A stretch of 64,000 nucleotides of DNA, from the NCBI RefSeq assembly GCF_001593605.1, contig NZ_CP012836.1, positions 3,290,501 through 3,354,500 of the forward strand, written 5' to 3'. This document shows, in pieces, positions 26,418 through 35,200 of this stretch; position 1 is the stretch's first letter; each line of letters opens with the position of its first letter. Made by a program: the position numbers and the translations under genes. The DNA comes from Algoriphagus sanaruensis. GTDB taxonomy: Bacteria; Bacteroidota; Bacteroidia; Cytophagales; Cyclobacteriaceae. The notes beneath the pieces were generated by a model. The model did not search any database. It was not told the DNA's origin and worked only from the letters and a program-made list of their open reading frames with translations.

Positions 26418-27968
26418 TTAAAAATCACTTGAACTCGGTATCCACTTCACGCTCAAATCAGGTTCGGGCATATCCTTATCCAAAGGAAACATAGGCCGCT
26501 TGATTCGCTTATAGCCCAGTCTTTCCAAATCCTGATCTACTCCGCCTGGCGTCAAGGCCATAATCCAATCTCCACGGAGGTCATACAGTTCGGGTACTAA
26601 ATAACCAATCTTCACTACCAAGACATCTGTGTTAGTGGGGTCAAGACCCAGTTCGGTGAAATCCTTCAAGTAATGATACGGCTTGCGCTTTTCAGTTACG
26701 ATGATCTTTATCGAACCCACCTGCACCACTACCTCGGTCTTGGCATCTTGATCTCCTTCCTTTATCGCTAGGACTTTTCCCTTCAAAAGCACAGGAGGAG
26801 CAAAGCGATTGTCCACCATCGCACCGGCAAGACCTTCCACTGTATTTCCGATTCCCGCTGTTTTTGCTTTCGCTACCAAATCCGGTCCAGGGATCGAAGC
26901 ATAAATCAATTCGGGGCCTGTTTCGGATTTGAATTCAGGCCTTTTCAGAAGTTCTGTCAGCGTCCATGTCACGTCACCCGCACCACCGGCCGTAGGATTG
27001 TCGCCCATATCTGAAATCACAAAAGGCTTCTTCTCGCTTTTCAGCGCCATTTCCACACTTTCATCCAAATAGGCAACCGGAGCCACAAATTCAAATTGAT
27101 TTCGGACATCCCAGAAGCTTTTTGCCAGGTATTCGGCGCTCTCTTTCACCTGCTTTTCATCATCTCCGGTAACCATTACCACGGCATGATTTCGAGGCTC
27201 GTCGGCCCAAGCATATCCAATCCAGATTGCGGCATCGATCACGCCTTCTTTTTTGGTTTCTGGGTCCACTTTGGCGTAAAGGCCATTTCCAGGCTCGATT
27301 CGAGTGCTTGTCTTTTCACCGGGAAGCAAAATCGGTACAGGAATCCAAGCTTTGTACTTGGGCTTGCCTTTTCCGCTTTCGATTCGATCCAAGAGATTGA
27401 CCAAAGCCCGCTTTTTGGATTCAATTGCATCTTCGTGGGGAGCCATTCGATAGCAGGTAATCAGGTCAGAATGTCCTGCAAGTCGCTCCGATACATTTCC
27501 ATGCAAATCCATAGACGTGGAAATGATGGTTTCTGGTCCAACTACTTCTCGAATCCGAGCAATCATATCTCCCTCCGGATCATCCAAACCTACCACGCTC
27601 ATCGCTCCATGGATATCCAGAAAAAGCCCGTCATAAGGCAGGTTTTGCTTCAGCATGTCCAGCGTTTTACCCAGAAGCGATTCATACGCCTCCTTGCTCA
27701 CAATTCCTCCGGGGATGGCATGACCACGAAGCGTGGGGAACCATTGCGCCCGTGCGCGGGTGGAGGAATCTTTTTCCATAAACGGATAATAGGTAAAAAC
27801 CTCCTCTCCCACTCTGGCTTTAAAGGCTGATTCTTCAGTTAGAGCTGGAGAAAAGGTACTCGACTCAATTGCGATTCCTGCAATAGCGATCCGAGGAAGT
27901 GGTTTTTCTTTTTCCGAACAGGAGAACATTGTAAGGATTAGAAAACCAAGAGCAAATAGATTTTTCAT
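26418..27968 (-). CDS. M81 family metallopeptidase (MlrC-like) lipoprotein
   Basis: A 516-residue protein related to microcystinase MlrC. A lipoprotein signal (MKNLFALGFLILTMFSC, Cys at residue 17) favours the ATG at 27968 over an in-frame ATG 48 bases upstream, and places it in the cell envelope. Zinc-site candidates are LFLDIHGAMSV and STSMDLHGNVS; other family motifs are RIAIAGIAIESSTFSP at the N-terminus, SDMGDNPTAGGAGD, and TPGGVDQD near the C-terminus. MlrC opens linearised microcystin, but most M81 members have unknown substrates, so no toxin degradation should be assumed. Divergent from an SDR gene 68 bases away. Confidence 0.87.
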   Translation of the reverse strand: MKNLFALGFLILTMFSCSEKEKPLPRIAIAGIAIESSTFSPALTEESAFKARVGEEVFTYYPFMEKDSSTRARAQWFPTLRGHAIPGGIVSKEAYESLLGKTLDMLKQNLPYDGLFLDIHGAMSVVGLDDPEGDMIARIREVVGPETIISTSMDLHGNVSERLAGHSDLITCYRMAPHEDAIESKKRALVNLLDRIESGKGKPKYKAWIPVPILLPGEKTSTRIEPGNGLYAKVDPETKKEGVIDAAIWIGYAWADEPRNHAVVMVTGDDEKQVKESAEYLAKSFWDVRNQFEFVAPVAYLDESVEMALKSEKKPFVISDMGDNPTAGGAGDVTWTLTELLKRPEFKSETGPELIYASIPGPDLVAKAKTAGIGNTVEGLAGAMVDNRFAPPVLLKGKVLAIKEGDQDAKTEVVVQVGSIKIIVTEKRKPYHYLKDFTELGLDPTNTDVLVVKIGYLVPELYDLRGDWIMALTPGGVDQDLERLGYKRIKRPMFPLDKDMPEPDLSVKWIPSSSDF

Positions 27969-28036
27969 AGTAAGGGATTTCAAATTCAAATAAGATAAAT
28001 TCAAGCTTTGACCCAAATCTAAATTTAAACTAACGA

Positions 28037-28795
28037 ATGAAACTTCAAGGAAAGTCTGTAATTGTCACCGGTGCCACAAGTGGAATGGGAAAAGCTATCG
28101 CAACCCGTTTTATACAGGAAGGTGCTCAGGTGATTCTGAATGGAAGAGACGAATCTCGAGGAAAAAGTTTAGAAGCTGAGTTGAATCAGGGAGGAAAAAA
28201 GGCGGTATTTGTCCCAGGGGATGTTTCCAGTCCAGACGTTAACCGCCAATTGGTTCAGGCTGCCCTTGATCATTTTGGCCAAATCGATATAATTTCCACC
28301 AATGCAGGAAGACTAGGCTTGGGTTCTGTAACCGATTTAAGGGTAGAGGATTGGAACCAAACTCTAGCCACTAATCTCAGTTCGGTGTATTACCTCTGCC
28401 ATTTTGCAATCCCCGAAATGCTGAAGACCGAAGGCGGAGTGATTTTGGTAAATGGCTCTATTGCCGCTTTTAAATCCTTTCCTAACCATGCTGCTTACAA
28501 TGCAAGTAAGGCTGGACTCGTCGCTTTGGTAAAAGAAATGGCTTTAGATTATGGCCCAAAAATCAGAGTAAATGCGATTTGCCCGGGTCCAGTAGATACT
28601 CCTTTAATTTGGGATTCGGCCAAGGCTTTTGAAAACCCCGACACCATCGTTCAGCAGACTGCCAACTCAACCTTGATTAAGCGGCTAGGCACACCAGAAG
28701 ATATCGCCAACCTTGCTCTGTTTTTGGTTTCTGAAGAATCCAGTTGGATGACGGGTGCAGCAGTTACAATCGATGGTGGAATTTCGGTAAAATAA
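28037..28795 (+). CDS. SDR family oxidoreductase (FabG-like)
   Basis: A 252-residue classical short-chain dehydrogenase: TGATSGMGKA at residues 12-21, STNAGRLGLG near 90, Ser in VNGSIAAFKS and catalytic YNASKAGLVAL near 154, and the C-terminal SSWMTGAAVTIDGG typical of FabG-like enzymes. The Arg after the second strand (NGRDES) suggests NADP(H). Substrate unknown. Monocistronic and convergent with hisIE. Confidence 0.92.
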   Translation: MKLQGKSVIVTGATSGMGKAIATRFIQEGAQVILNGRDESRGKSLEAELNQGGKKAVFVPGDVSSPDVNRQLVQAALDHFGQIDIISTNAGRLGLGSVTDLRVEDWNQTLATNLSSVYYLCHFAIPEMLKTEGGVILVNGSIAAFKSFPNHAAYNASKAGLVALVKEMALDYGPKIRVNAICPGPVDTPLIWDSAKAFENPDTIVQQTANSTLIKRLGTPEDIANLALFLVSEESSWMTGAAVTIDGGISVK

Positions 28796-28816
28796 AAAAG
28801 TCTCATTTGTGAGACC
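28794..28816 (-). terminator. Terminator of the his gene cluster
   Basis: On the minus strand GTCTCA, CAAA, TGAGAC form a 6-bp hairpin followed by six T residues, 11 bases after the hisIE stop. A second T-rich stretch (ATTATTTTTT on the plus strand) could serve the SDR gene from the other side. Confidence 0.75.
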
Positions 28817-28826
28817 TTTCATTTAA

Positions 28827-29423
28827 TTATTTTTTGTGTCGCTGAATAAGCACTTCCATCACTTCATCCAACTCATAGCCTTTAGCTTCTAGTAGTACCA
28901 GATAGTGGAAAAGAAGATCAGCTGCTTCTCCAAGGAAAAGCTCTTTATTGTCATCTTTCGCTTCAATCACGATTTCCACGGCTTCTTCCCCTACTTTCTG
29001 AGCTACTTTATTAATTCCCTTGGCAAAAAGGGAAGCGGTGTAAGATTTATCTGAAGGATTGTTTTTTCGATCCTTGATGATGGCACGAAGTTGATCGATA
29101 AAGCCAGTTTTGGAGGTATTTTCTTCATCCCAGCAAGTATCCGAACCCGTATGACACACAGGTCCTCTCGGGTTAGCCTTTACTAAAATGGAATCCCCAT
29201 CACAATCCCCTGCAATCGAAACTACCTCCATAAAATTACCAGAAGTCTCTCCTTTCGTCCACAAACGATCCTTGCTTCTGGAGAAAAAAGTGACCATGCC
29301 AGTCTCTTTCGTTTTTGCCAAGGCCTCCTCGTTCATATAGCCCTGCATCAGGACTTTTCCACTCATTGCATCCTGTACAATAGCAGGGATGAGGCCGTTC
29401 ATTTTCGTGAAATCGATATTCAT
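28827..29423 (-). CDS. hisIE: Bifunctional phosphoribosyl-AMP cyclohydrolase / phosphoribosyl-ATP pyrophosphatase
   Basis: A 198-residue fusion catalysing steps 2 and 3 of histidine synthesis. The N-terminal HisI half has VLMQGYMNEEAL, TFFSRSKDRLWTKGETSGN and Zn ligands in DCDGDSI and CHTGSDTCW. The C-terminal HisE half has KSYTASLFAKGINKVAQKVG then EEAVEIVIEA. The ATG at 29423 is chosen; one 33 bases upstream adds unrelated residues. It is the last gene of the minus-strand his group, 188 bases from hisF. No gene is visible in that gap, although it is long for an operon. Confidence 0.95.
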   Translation of the reverse strand: MNIDFTKMNGLIPAIVQDAMSGKVLMQGYMNEEALAKTKETGMVTFFSRSKDRLWTKGETSGNFMEVVSIAGDCDGDSILVKANPRGPVCHTGSDTCWDEENTSKTGFIDQLRAIIKDRKNNPSDKSYTASLFAKGINKVAQKVGEEAVEIVIEAKDDNKELFLGEAADLLFHYLVLLEAKGYELDEVMEVLIQRHKK

Positions 29424-29611
29424 GGTTATTCTTATTTTCAATCCTTTGTAAAACAAGAAGATAGCTACACAGATAATTTAAAAGACAAGGCTAAAGTCGA
29501 ACTATGTATTCGCTGTTAAGCGACTATCGCGCATTGCTTATCTTAATTCTTTATCTCACGAAGTATATCTTCATTTTTATCTCGCAGGGCATATCCTTAA
29601 TTCATTCTCAA

Positions 29612-30367
29612 TTATTTCCTAATACTTATTCCCTCTCCGATCAGATATTCCTTCAGTTCTGGAATTCCGATTTCCTTAAAGTGGAAAATACTCGCGGCCA
29701 GAGCTGCGTCGGCTTTTCCAAAGGTAAACACATCCTTGAAATGCGGCATACTTCCCGCTCCTCCAGAAGCAATCACGGGGATCGATAGAGCCGCGGAAAT
29801 TTCAGCAGTGAGTTCATTGGCAAATCCTGCTTTGGTCCCATCATGATCCATGGACGTAAGCAAAATCTCACCCGCTCCCCGATCGGCAACTTCCTGAGCC
29901 CAGGCTTGGGTTCTGAGCAAGGTAGGCTTTCTCCCTCCGTGAGTATGGACAAAATCTAATCTATCCACATTTCGGGTATCGATCGCTACCACGACACATT
30001 GCGAACCAAATTCTTTGGCCATTTCGTCAATCACTCCTGGATTTTTGACTGCTGCAGAATTGATGGAAATCTTATCTGCGCCTGCTGCCAAAAGCACCTT
30101 CACATCCTCCACCGTGGAAATGCCTCCACCTACGGTGAAAGGAATATTGATCGCCTTGGCTACTTTGGTCACCAATTCTGCGAGGGTTTTTCGCTTGTCA
30201 ACAGTCGCCGTTATATCCAAAAAGACGAGTTCGTCAGCCCCTTCATCAGAGTAAATTTTGGCCAACTCGACCGGATCCCCGGCATCCCGAAGCTGGACAA
30301 AATTGACCCCTTTGACCGTGCGGCCGTCTTTGATATCGAGGCAGGGAATGATTCTCTTTGTTAGCAT
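29612..30367 (-). CDS. hisF: Imidazole glycerol phosphate synthase, cyclase subunit
   Basis: A 251-residue (beta-alpha)8 barrel. The N-terminal catalytic Asp is in [17 protein letters not shown] and the second in [15 protein letters not shown] segment [14 protein letters not shown]; phosphate-binding loops are GGGISTVED and [11 protein letters not shown]. It uses ammonia from HisH to form imidazole glycerol phosphate and AICAR. The partner hisH is two genes upstream in the same direction. The 189-base gap from hisA holds an inverted-word element. Confidence 0.97.
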   Translation of the reverse strand: MLTKRIIPCLDIKDGRTVKGVNFVQLRDAGDPVELAKIYSDEGADELVFLDITATVDKRKTLAELVTKVAKAINIPFTVGGGISTVEDVKVLLAAGADKISINSAAVKNPGVIDEMAKEFGSQCVVVAIDTRNVDRLDFVHTHGGRKPTLLRTQAWAQEVADRGAGEILLTSMDHDGTKAGFANELTAEISAALSIPVIASGGAGSMPHFKDVFTFGKADAALAASIFHFKEIGIPELKEYLIGEGISIRK

Positions 30368-30427
30368 TTTATAGTATTCAAAACTTCATTGTTCTTCATT
30401 CGAAGTTCGGTGTTCGATATTAGAAAA

Positions 30428-30555
30428 TTTACGATTTACGATTTTTGATTTACGACATCATGCTGAACTTCAATCCTAAAACAGGAAATCAAAACCTTTG
30501 AATTTGGGGTTTGTGGATCCTAACAATCTCGTAAATCGTCATTCGTAAATCGTAA
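30428..30555. repeat. Inverted-word intergenic element A, 72-nt core
   Basis: The left flank (30428-30456) and right flank (30529-30555) are built from repeats of CGATTTACGA in opposite orientation, enclosing a 72-nt core. The core contains CTGAACTTCAATC six bases in, shared with element B at the same offset. The right flank stops just before the hisA stop codon. No coding sequence is seen in the core. Confidence 0.75.
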
Positions 30556-30556
30556 C

Positions 30557-31270
30557 TTAAAAGGCTGCCAATTCCTCCAAAGTCACTCTTCCCTCGTAGT
30601 AAGCTTTTCCAACTATCGCTCCGTAAACACCAACTTTCTCGAGTTCTTCCAATTCTTTGACTGAAGATACCCCTCCACTAGCGATGAGCTTCAACTCAGG
30701 AATTTCCTGCAATATCTCCCGATACAAGTCCACCGATGGACCTTGAAGCAACCCGTCTTTGGCCACATCGGTACAGATCACATAGCGGATTCCTTTGTTG
30801 AAATAGCTTTGGATAAAAGGGATCAAATCAACGGAAGTCGTCTCTTCCCAACCTCCCACAGCAATTTTCTTGTTTTTAGCATCGGCACCAAGGATGATTT
30901 TCTCTGAACCATACTTCGTAATCCACTCGTCGAAAAGAGTTGGATTTTTCACCGCAATACTTCCTCCAGTCACTTGCTTGGCTCCTAGTGAAAAGGCTTT
31001 TTCAATCTCCTCATCGGCCTGAATACCTCCACCAAAATCCACCTGCAAACTCGTCCCTGCACAAATTCGCTCCAAAACATCTCCGTTAATGATTTTTTTG
31101 GCTTTCGCACCATCCAAATCCACTAAATGCAAGCGAGTAATCCCTGCGCCTTCAAAGCGCTTCGCCATTTCGAGCGGATCGTCGTGGTATTCTTTTTTGC
31201 TGCTGTAATCGCCCTGACTGAGGCGAACGCACTTTCCTTCGATAAGGTCAATGGCTGGTATGATATACAT
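30557..31270 (-). CDS. hisA: Phosphoribosylformimino-AICAR phosphate isomerase
   Basis: A 237-residue (beta-alpha)8 barrel, fourth step of histidine synthesis. Catalytic Asp in IPAIDLIEGKCVRLSQGDY at the N-terminus and the second in CTDVAKDGLLQGPS near residue 165; phosphate loops DFGGGIQADEE and ASGGVSSVKEL. Length is usual. It lies between hisH and hisF with repeat-filled gaps on both sides. Confidence 0.97.
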   Translation of the reverse strand: MYIIPAIDLIEGKCVRLSQGDYSSKKEYHDDPLEMAKRFEGAGITRLHLVDLDGAKAKKIINGDVLERICAGTSLQVDFGGGIQADEEIEKAFSLGAKQVTGGSIAVKNPTLFDEWITKYGSEKIILGADAKNKKIAVGGWEETTSVDLIPFIQSYFNKGIRYVICTDVAKDGLLQGPSVDLYREILQEIPELKLIASGGVSSVKELEELEKVGVYGAIVGKAYYEGRVTLEELAAF

Positions 31271-31375
31271 AGTAAGACTTTAGATGCAAGACCTAAGACA
31301 CAAGACTTGCAGGATTTAAGGTTTGAGGTTCTATTAGGCCAACTACCCTTTCAAAGGGGGCTGGGGGGAGATTAA

Positions 31376-31504
31376 TTTACGATCTACGAATGACGATTTA
31401 CGACCACTTTCTGAACTTCAATCATTCCACTCAAAATTAAACTTTGAGAATTTGGCCTGAAGTTCCTCAACATGTCGTAAATCAAAAATCGTACATGGTA
31501 AATT
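31376..31504. repeat. Inverted-word intergenic element B, 70-nt core
   Basis: Flanks at 31376-31404 and 31475-31504 carry GATTTACGAC and its complement GTCGTAAATC; the core is 70 nt. It shares CTGAACTTCAATC, then TTTGA-ATTTGG and CCT-AAC blocks with element A in the same order. The adjoining 31275-31320 has a different degenerate word (AAGACTTTAG, AAGACCTAAG, AAGACTTGC). No gene is visible in the 236-base gap. Confidence 0.75.
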
Positions 31505-31506
31505 GG

Positions 31507-32103
31507 TTAAATGTTTAAGAAGTTAGCTAGCAATTTCTCCCCTACCGTGCTGCTTTTCTCCGGGTGGGCTTGAATCGCCCAATAATTATCCCGATGAAGG
31601 ATAGCAGTAAAGTCATGAATGTAATGCGTCGTAGCAATCGTGGCTTCACTCAACTCGGCATAATAGCTGTGCACATAGTATAGGAACTTCGAATCGGGAA
31701 GGTCTTTCAGCAGTACATTGTCCGCCAGATTTTCGAGTTCGTTCCAGCCAACATGAGGCACTTTAAATTCCTGTGAATTCTCAGGAATAAAGCGCTTCAC
31801 TTTCACTGGAAATATTCCCAAGCACTCGGTGTCATTTTCCTCAGAATGTTCACAGAGCAACTGCAACCCCAAGCAAACCCCCAAAAAGGGCTGTTTGATT
31901 TCTTTGATTACTTGGTCAAGTTGGCGGGCCTTGAGGTAGGTCATGGCGGAGCTCGCTTCACCCTGCCCGGGAAAGATGACCTTGTCGGCGGCGTGAATTT
32001 CTTCCGGATCATCTGTCAAAACCGCATTCGCCCCCAAACGCTCCAAAGCGTAAAGGACCGATTGGACATTGCCCGCATTGTATTTGATTACTGCTATTTT
32101 CAT
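31507..32103 (-). CDS. hisH: Imidazole glycerol phosphate synthase, glutaminase subunit
   Basis: A 198-residue class I glutamine amidotransferase. The nucleophilic Cys is in FLGVCLGLQLLCEHSE and the His/Glu of the triad in WAIQAHPEKSS near the C-terminus; IFPGQGEAS gives the oxyanion-strand region. It delivers ammonia to HisF. First his gene of the group in transcriptional order, preceded by the phenylalanine hydroxylase gene. Confidence 0.97.
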   Translation of the reverse strand: MKIAVIKYNAGNVQSVLYALERLGANAVLTDDPEEIHAADKVIFPGQGEASSAMTYLKARQLDQVIKEIKQPFLGVCLGLQLLCEHSEENDTECLGIFPVKVKRFIPENSQEFKVPHVGWNELENLADNVLLKDLPDSKFLYYVHSYYAELSEATIATTHYIHDFTAILHRDNYWAIQAHPEKSSTVGEKLLANFLNI

Positions 32104-32108
32104 GTGTG

Positions 32109-32174
32109 AAGACGGAAGACGGGAGACCGAAGACGGAAGTCAGTGCTTCGATCTTCGGTCATCGGTCTTCTGTC
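32109..32174. repeat. Inverted-word element between hisH and phhA (GAAGACGG type)
   Basis: The left flank (32109-32141) is four imperfect copies of GAAGACGGGA-like words; the right flank (32150-32174) is the inverted form (ATCTTCGGTC, ATCGGTCTTC). The centre is only 8-9 nt. The architecture is as in elements A-C, with a different word and almost no core. Confidence 0.65.
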
Positions 32175-32177
32175 AAT

Positions 32178-32960
32178 TTAATTTTCCATCTTTTCTTTCA
32201 ACATTTCTTCAAGCACCTCCTCAATTTCAGGAAGGGAATTGAAAAGTTGCTCGTAGCTGTCGATCACCCAATATTTATCCTGGAAGCGATCTTTCCAGTA
32301 TTCGGTACTCATGATGTGGCGCACATCGTAGGGAAAGTGCTTGGGTTCGTCTGAAAGAGAAAACTTGGTCTCTCCCGCCGAACTCAAAATCCCCGCTCCA
32401 TATACTCTCAACTCACCATCTTCCCGGATCAGTCCAAATTCAATTGTAAACCAATAAATCCGGCTTAGCAACTGGATCGCCCAAGGATACTGAATATGCT
32501 TCAGGGCAATTCCACTGAGCTTTTCCAAGAAGTCCACATAGTGTTGGTTGGTCAGCAGCGGCATGTGGGCAAAAGCATCATGAAACATATCCGGCTCTTC
32601 TAGGTAATCCAGTTGTTCCATTTTGCGAAGCCAAGTAGACGAAGGAAAACGCTTGTTATTCAGTAATCCGAAAAACAAATCGTCATCAATCAATCCTGGC
32701 ACCACTTGCACCGCCCATCCTGTGGTTTTAGCGAGGATCTCGTTTAGTTCCTCAAAATTAGCAATACGATCGGCGGTAAAATTAACCGCCTTGACTCCCT
32801 CCAAATACGCTTTTGAGGCTGCTTGGGGGAGATTTGGCATTTGCCGATCGAAGAGAATTTTCCAGACTTCAAAATCCTCTTTCGAATATGAGGCATAATC
32901 CTGCCTCAAGTCTTTTAATCTCGGGTCAGAAAAGACCCAGTCTTTAAGTTGGGTTTTCAT
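32178..32960 (-). CDS. phhA: Phenylalanine 4-monooxygenase (tetrahydropterin-dependent)
   Basis: A 260-residue aromatic amino acid hydroxylase catalytic domain without a regulatory ACT domain, as usual in bacteria. The Fe ligands are in EPDMFHDAFAHMPLL (two His) near residues 125-140, and the third ligand Glu in YWFTIEFGL; YGAGILSSAGE and ETKFSLSDEPKHFPYDV match the family. It converts Phe to Tyr with a pterin cofactor. It sits between the trp/aroF operon and the his genes, separated from the former by a strong terminator, so it probably heads its own transcript. Confidence 0.95.
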   Translation of the reverse strand: MKTQLKDWVFSDPRLKDLRQDYASYSKEDFEVWKILFDRQMPNLPQAASKAYLEGVKAVNFTADRIANFEELNEILAKTTGWAVQVVPGLIDDDLFFGLLNNKRFPSSTWLRKMEQLDYLEEPDMFHDAFAHMPLLTNQHYVDFLEKLSGIALKHIQYPWAIQLLSRIYWFTIEFGLIREDGELRVYGAGILSSAGETKFSLSDEPKHFPYDVRHIMSTEYWKDRFQDKYWVIDSYEQLFNSLPEIEEVLEEMLKEKMEN

Positions 32961-33007
32961 TCACTATTTGGGTTTATATGTGGTAATTTAAATCGTACTC
33001 AAAAACT

Positions 33008-33041
33008 AAAAAGGCCTAATCCAGTTGGAATAGGCCTTTTA
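33008..33041 (-). terminator. Strong terminator ending the trp-aroF operon
   Basis: AAAAGGCCTA pairs with TAGGCCTTTT, extended inside by TCC/GGA over an AACT loop; A and T runs flank both sides, so it should work from either strand. It lies 133 bases beyond the DAHP synthase stop codon and 48 before phhA, and separates the two transcription units. Confidence 0.9.
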
Positions 33042-33173
33042 ATTTCTTTAGCAAAAACCAAAGTCATTCCTATTCCCTCAATCAAGGAGATGATAAGAAT
33101 GATGTACGAAGGTTCTTGGTGTAGGATTCATGCGGTGAATTTACGCAGGGTTTTGCCTTGTCACAAACAAATT

Positions 33174-34193
33174 TTACAACAACTCGAAAGTTTTCCTTTT
33201 TGCGAAAATCTCTCTGATCCAAGCAGCTAGTCTTGCACTTTGTGCAAAATCCAGCGTCTGTTGACCGTCTGAATAAGCTTTTTCTGGAACTTCATGGGAT
33301 TCGTAGATGATGCCATCCGCTCCAGCCATAACACCAGCCAAGGCCATTTGTGGGACATAAGCTCGAATACCAATTCCATGCGAAGGATCCACAATCACGG
33401 GAAGGTGCGATTTAGCTTTCAAAATCGGAATGGCATTGAGATCAAGGGTATTTCTGGAAGCCCGCTCATAGGTTCGAATGCCTCGTTCGCAAAGGATCAA
33501 TTTTTCATTTCCTCCAGCAAAAACATACTCGGCAGACTGTAACAACTCCTCGATGGTTCCGGAGATTCCCCGTTTGATCATCACGGCTTTGTCTACTTTT
33601 CCAAGTTCATCCAATAGGTTAAAATTCTGAGAATTTCGTGCACCTACCTGATAAATATCCACATAAGGATACATTTCTTCAATCTGGGAAGGCTGCATCA
33701 CTTCGGTTACAATTTTTATTCCGGCAGGAGCAGCAATAGAATGCCATAACTCAAGCCCTTCGATACCCATTCCACGGAAGGCATAAGGAGAAGTCCGAGG
33801 CTTGAAAACACCCCCACGCATCATCGTAATGCCGTTTTCCACGCAGTGATTGACTACCTTTCGGATTTGCTCTTCGGATTCGATGGAGCAAGGACCAGTG
33901 ATGATAGCCATTTCCCCATCCTTGATAAAGACGCCATCGCCAAGATCGACAGAAGTGGGCTTGGCTTTCCACTTTTTGGAAACGAGCTTGTATTCGTCCG
34001 AGACGATGTGGATGTCCTGAATACCGTCCATCTGACCGATACGACGGATATCAAATTCATTTTTACCGATACCGATAATGTAGTTTCCAAGTTGAGTTTT
34101 GACCTCAGTGGTTTTATAACCAATCTCATTCACTTTGGAGATTAGTTTATCTTTTTGTGAATCGGAAATATCGGGTTGAAGTTGGATAATCAT
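33174..34193 (-). CDS. aroF: 3-deoxy-7-phosphoheptulonate synthase, type I-beta, with N-terminal regulatory domain
   Basis: A 339-residue DAHP synthase, first step of the shikimate pathway (PEP + erythrose 4-phosphate). Residues 1-75 form a ferredoxin-like regulatory domain as in Thermotoga and Bacteroidota enzymes; the barrel begins with MAIITGPCSIESEEQI near residue 95. Other motifs: MRGGVFKPRTSPYAFRGMG, QVGARNSQNF, VMIKRGISGT, CERGIRTYE and IVDPSHGIG, which include PEP- and metal-binding residues. It is the last gene of the trp operon, so Trp-responsive attenuation would also adjust carbon entry to the pathway. Confidence 0.95.
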   Translation of the reverse strand: MIIQLQPDISDSQKDKLISKVNEIGYKTTEVKTQLGNYIIGIGKNEFDIRRIGQMDGIQDIHIVSDEYKLVSKKWKAKPTSVDLGDGVFIKDGEMAIITGPCSIESEEQIRKVVNHCVENGITMMRGGVFKPRTSPYAFRGMGIEGLELWHSIAAPAGIKIVTEVMQPSQIEEMYPYVDIYQVGARNSQNFNLLDELGKVDKAVMIKRGISGTIEELLQSAEYVFAGGNEKLILCERGIRTYERASRNTLDLNAIPILKAKSHLPVIVDPSHGIGIRAYVPQMALAGVMAGADGIIYESHEVPEKAYSDGQQTLDFAQSARLAAWIREIFAKRKTFELL

Positions 34194-34200
34194 TTTTAGG

Positions 34201-34323
34201 TACGATTTACGAATTACGATTTACGACGTTTTGTTAAACTGCATTCACGAAATCAAGGACTTAAACCTATAGTGATCAGGACTGAAGACCAAAATTACTT
34301 CGTAAATCGAAAATCTAAATTCT
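34201..34323. repeat. Inverted-word intergenic element C, 72-nt core
   Basis: Flanks at 34201-34227 (CGATTTACGA words) and 34300-34323 (TCGTAAATCG, then degraded) enclose a 72-nt core, the same length as in element A. The core resembles A and B only weakly. It lies between trpA and aroF inside the operon and would be transcribed as a long hairpin. Confidence 0.72.
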
Positions 34324-34341
34324 GAAATTAGTAATGGTTTA

Positions 34342-35115
34342 TTATGCTTTAACTGCTCTCAAATAGGATTGGATATCCTTACTTAGATCTTGAGCATCTT
34401 TGATCTTTTTGATAAATGCCGAACCGATGATTGCTCCGTTGCTGTATTTAGAAGCTGTGCTGAACGTTTGAGCATCAGAAATCCCGAATCCGATCAGTCG
34501 TGGGTTTTTAAGGTTCATGGCTTTGACACGTTCGAAATAGGCGACCTGATCTGCTGAAATTTCGGCTTTGGCTCCAGTAATCGAATGAGAAGACACCATG
34601 TAGATAAATCCGTCTGTATTCTGATCAATTTCTCGAATCCGCTTTTCGGAAGTCTGAGGGGAAATCAAAAAGGTATTGACCAATCCATAAGAGTCAAACA
34701 GACTTTTGTACTCATCCAAGTATTGCTGCATCGGCAAGTCTGGTACAATAAGGCCATCTACTCCCACCTCCTTACACTTTTTACAAAACTCCTCCATGCC
34801 AAATTGCATGATGGGGTTCAGATATCCCATCAAAACGACTGGCATATGGATTTTGGCTCTGAAACCTTTAAGCTGATCAAAGAGCATTTTCATGCTCATG
34901 CCATTTTCGAGAGCAATCATATTGCTATCCTGAATCGTAGGACCATCCGCAATCGGATCTGAATAAGGAATTCCAATCTCAATAATATCCGATCCTCCAG
35001 CTTGAATGGCTTCCATGACTGGAATAGTATCTTCAAGCTTGGGAAATCCCGCAGTAAAATAGATCGAAAGCACCCGATCCTGTTTGGTATTGAATAAGTA
35101 ATGTATTCTGTTCAT
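34342..35115 (-). CDS. trpA: Tryptophan synthase alpha chain
   Basis: A 257-residue barrel that cleaves indole-glycerol phosphate. Catalytic Glu in DIIEIGIPYSDPIADGP near residue 47 and Asp in that same motif; VDGLIVPDLPMQQ carries the second catalytic Asp region. Phosphate binding at GFGISDAQT and GAIIGSAF. Follows trpB after 83 bases that hold an inverted-word stretch. Confidence 0.97.
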   Translation of the reverse strand: MNRIHYLFNTKQDRVLSIYFTAGFPKLEDTIPVMEAIQAGGSDIIEIGIPYSDPIADGPTIQDSNMIALENGMSMKMLFDQLKGFRAKIHMPVVLMGYLNPIMQFGMEEFCKKCKEVGVDGLIVPDLPMQQYLDEYKSLFDSYGLVNTFLISPQTSEKRIREIDQNTDGFIYMVSSHSITGAKAEISADQVAYFERVKAMNLKNPRLIGFGISDAQTFSTASKYSNGAIIGSAFIKKIKDAQDLSKDIQSYLRAVKA

Positions 35116-35118
35116 GTC

Positions 35119-35200
35119 TTTGATTGAAAGATTGAAAAATTTGAAAATTGAAAGATTACGAGATAACCAATTTCAAATCCGAAATCTGAAATCCGAAATC
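35119..35200. repeat. Inverted degenerate words between trpB and trpA (GATTGAAA type)
   Basis: The left part (35119-35158) repeats GATTGAAA/ATTTGAAAATTGAAAG words; the right part (35169-35200) repeats CCGAAATC/TCTGAAATC. The two are partly complementary over a 10-nt centre, and the right part runs into the trpB stop codon. Pairing is less exact than in elements A-C. Confidence 0.5.

Noticed and set aside
27096..27830. A 244-codon open frame opposite the M81 metallopeptidase gene
   Set aside because: Composition and lack of recognisable motifs mark it as a shadow of the real gene on the other strand.
33008..33041. Hairpin after aroF considered as an attenuator for phhA
   Set aside because: It is a symmetric terminator with no leader ORF between it and phhA, so it most simply ends the trp operon.
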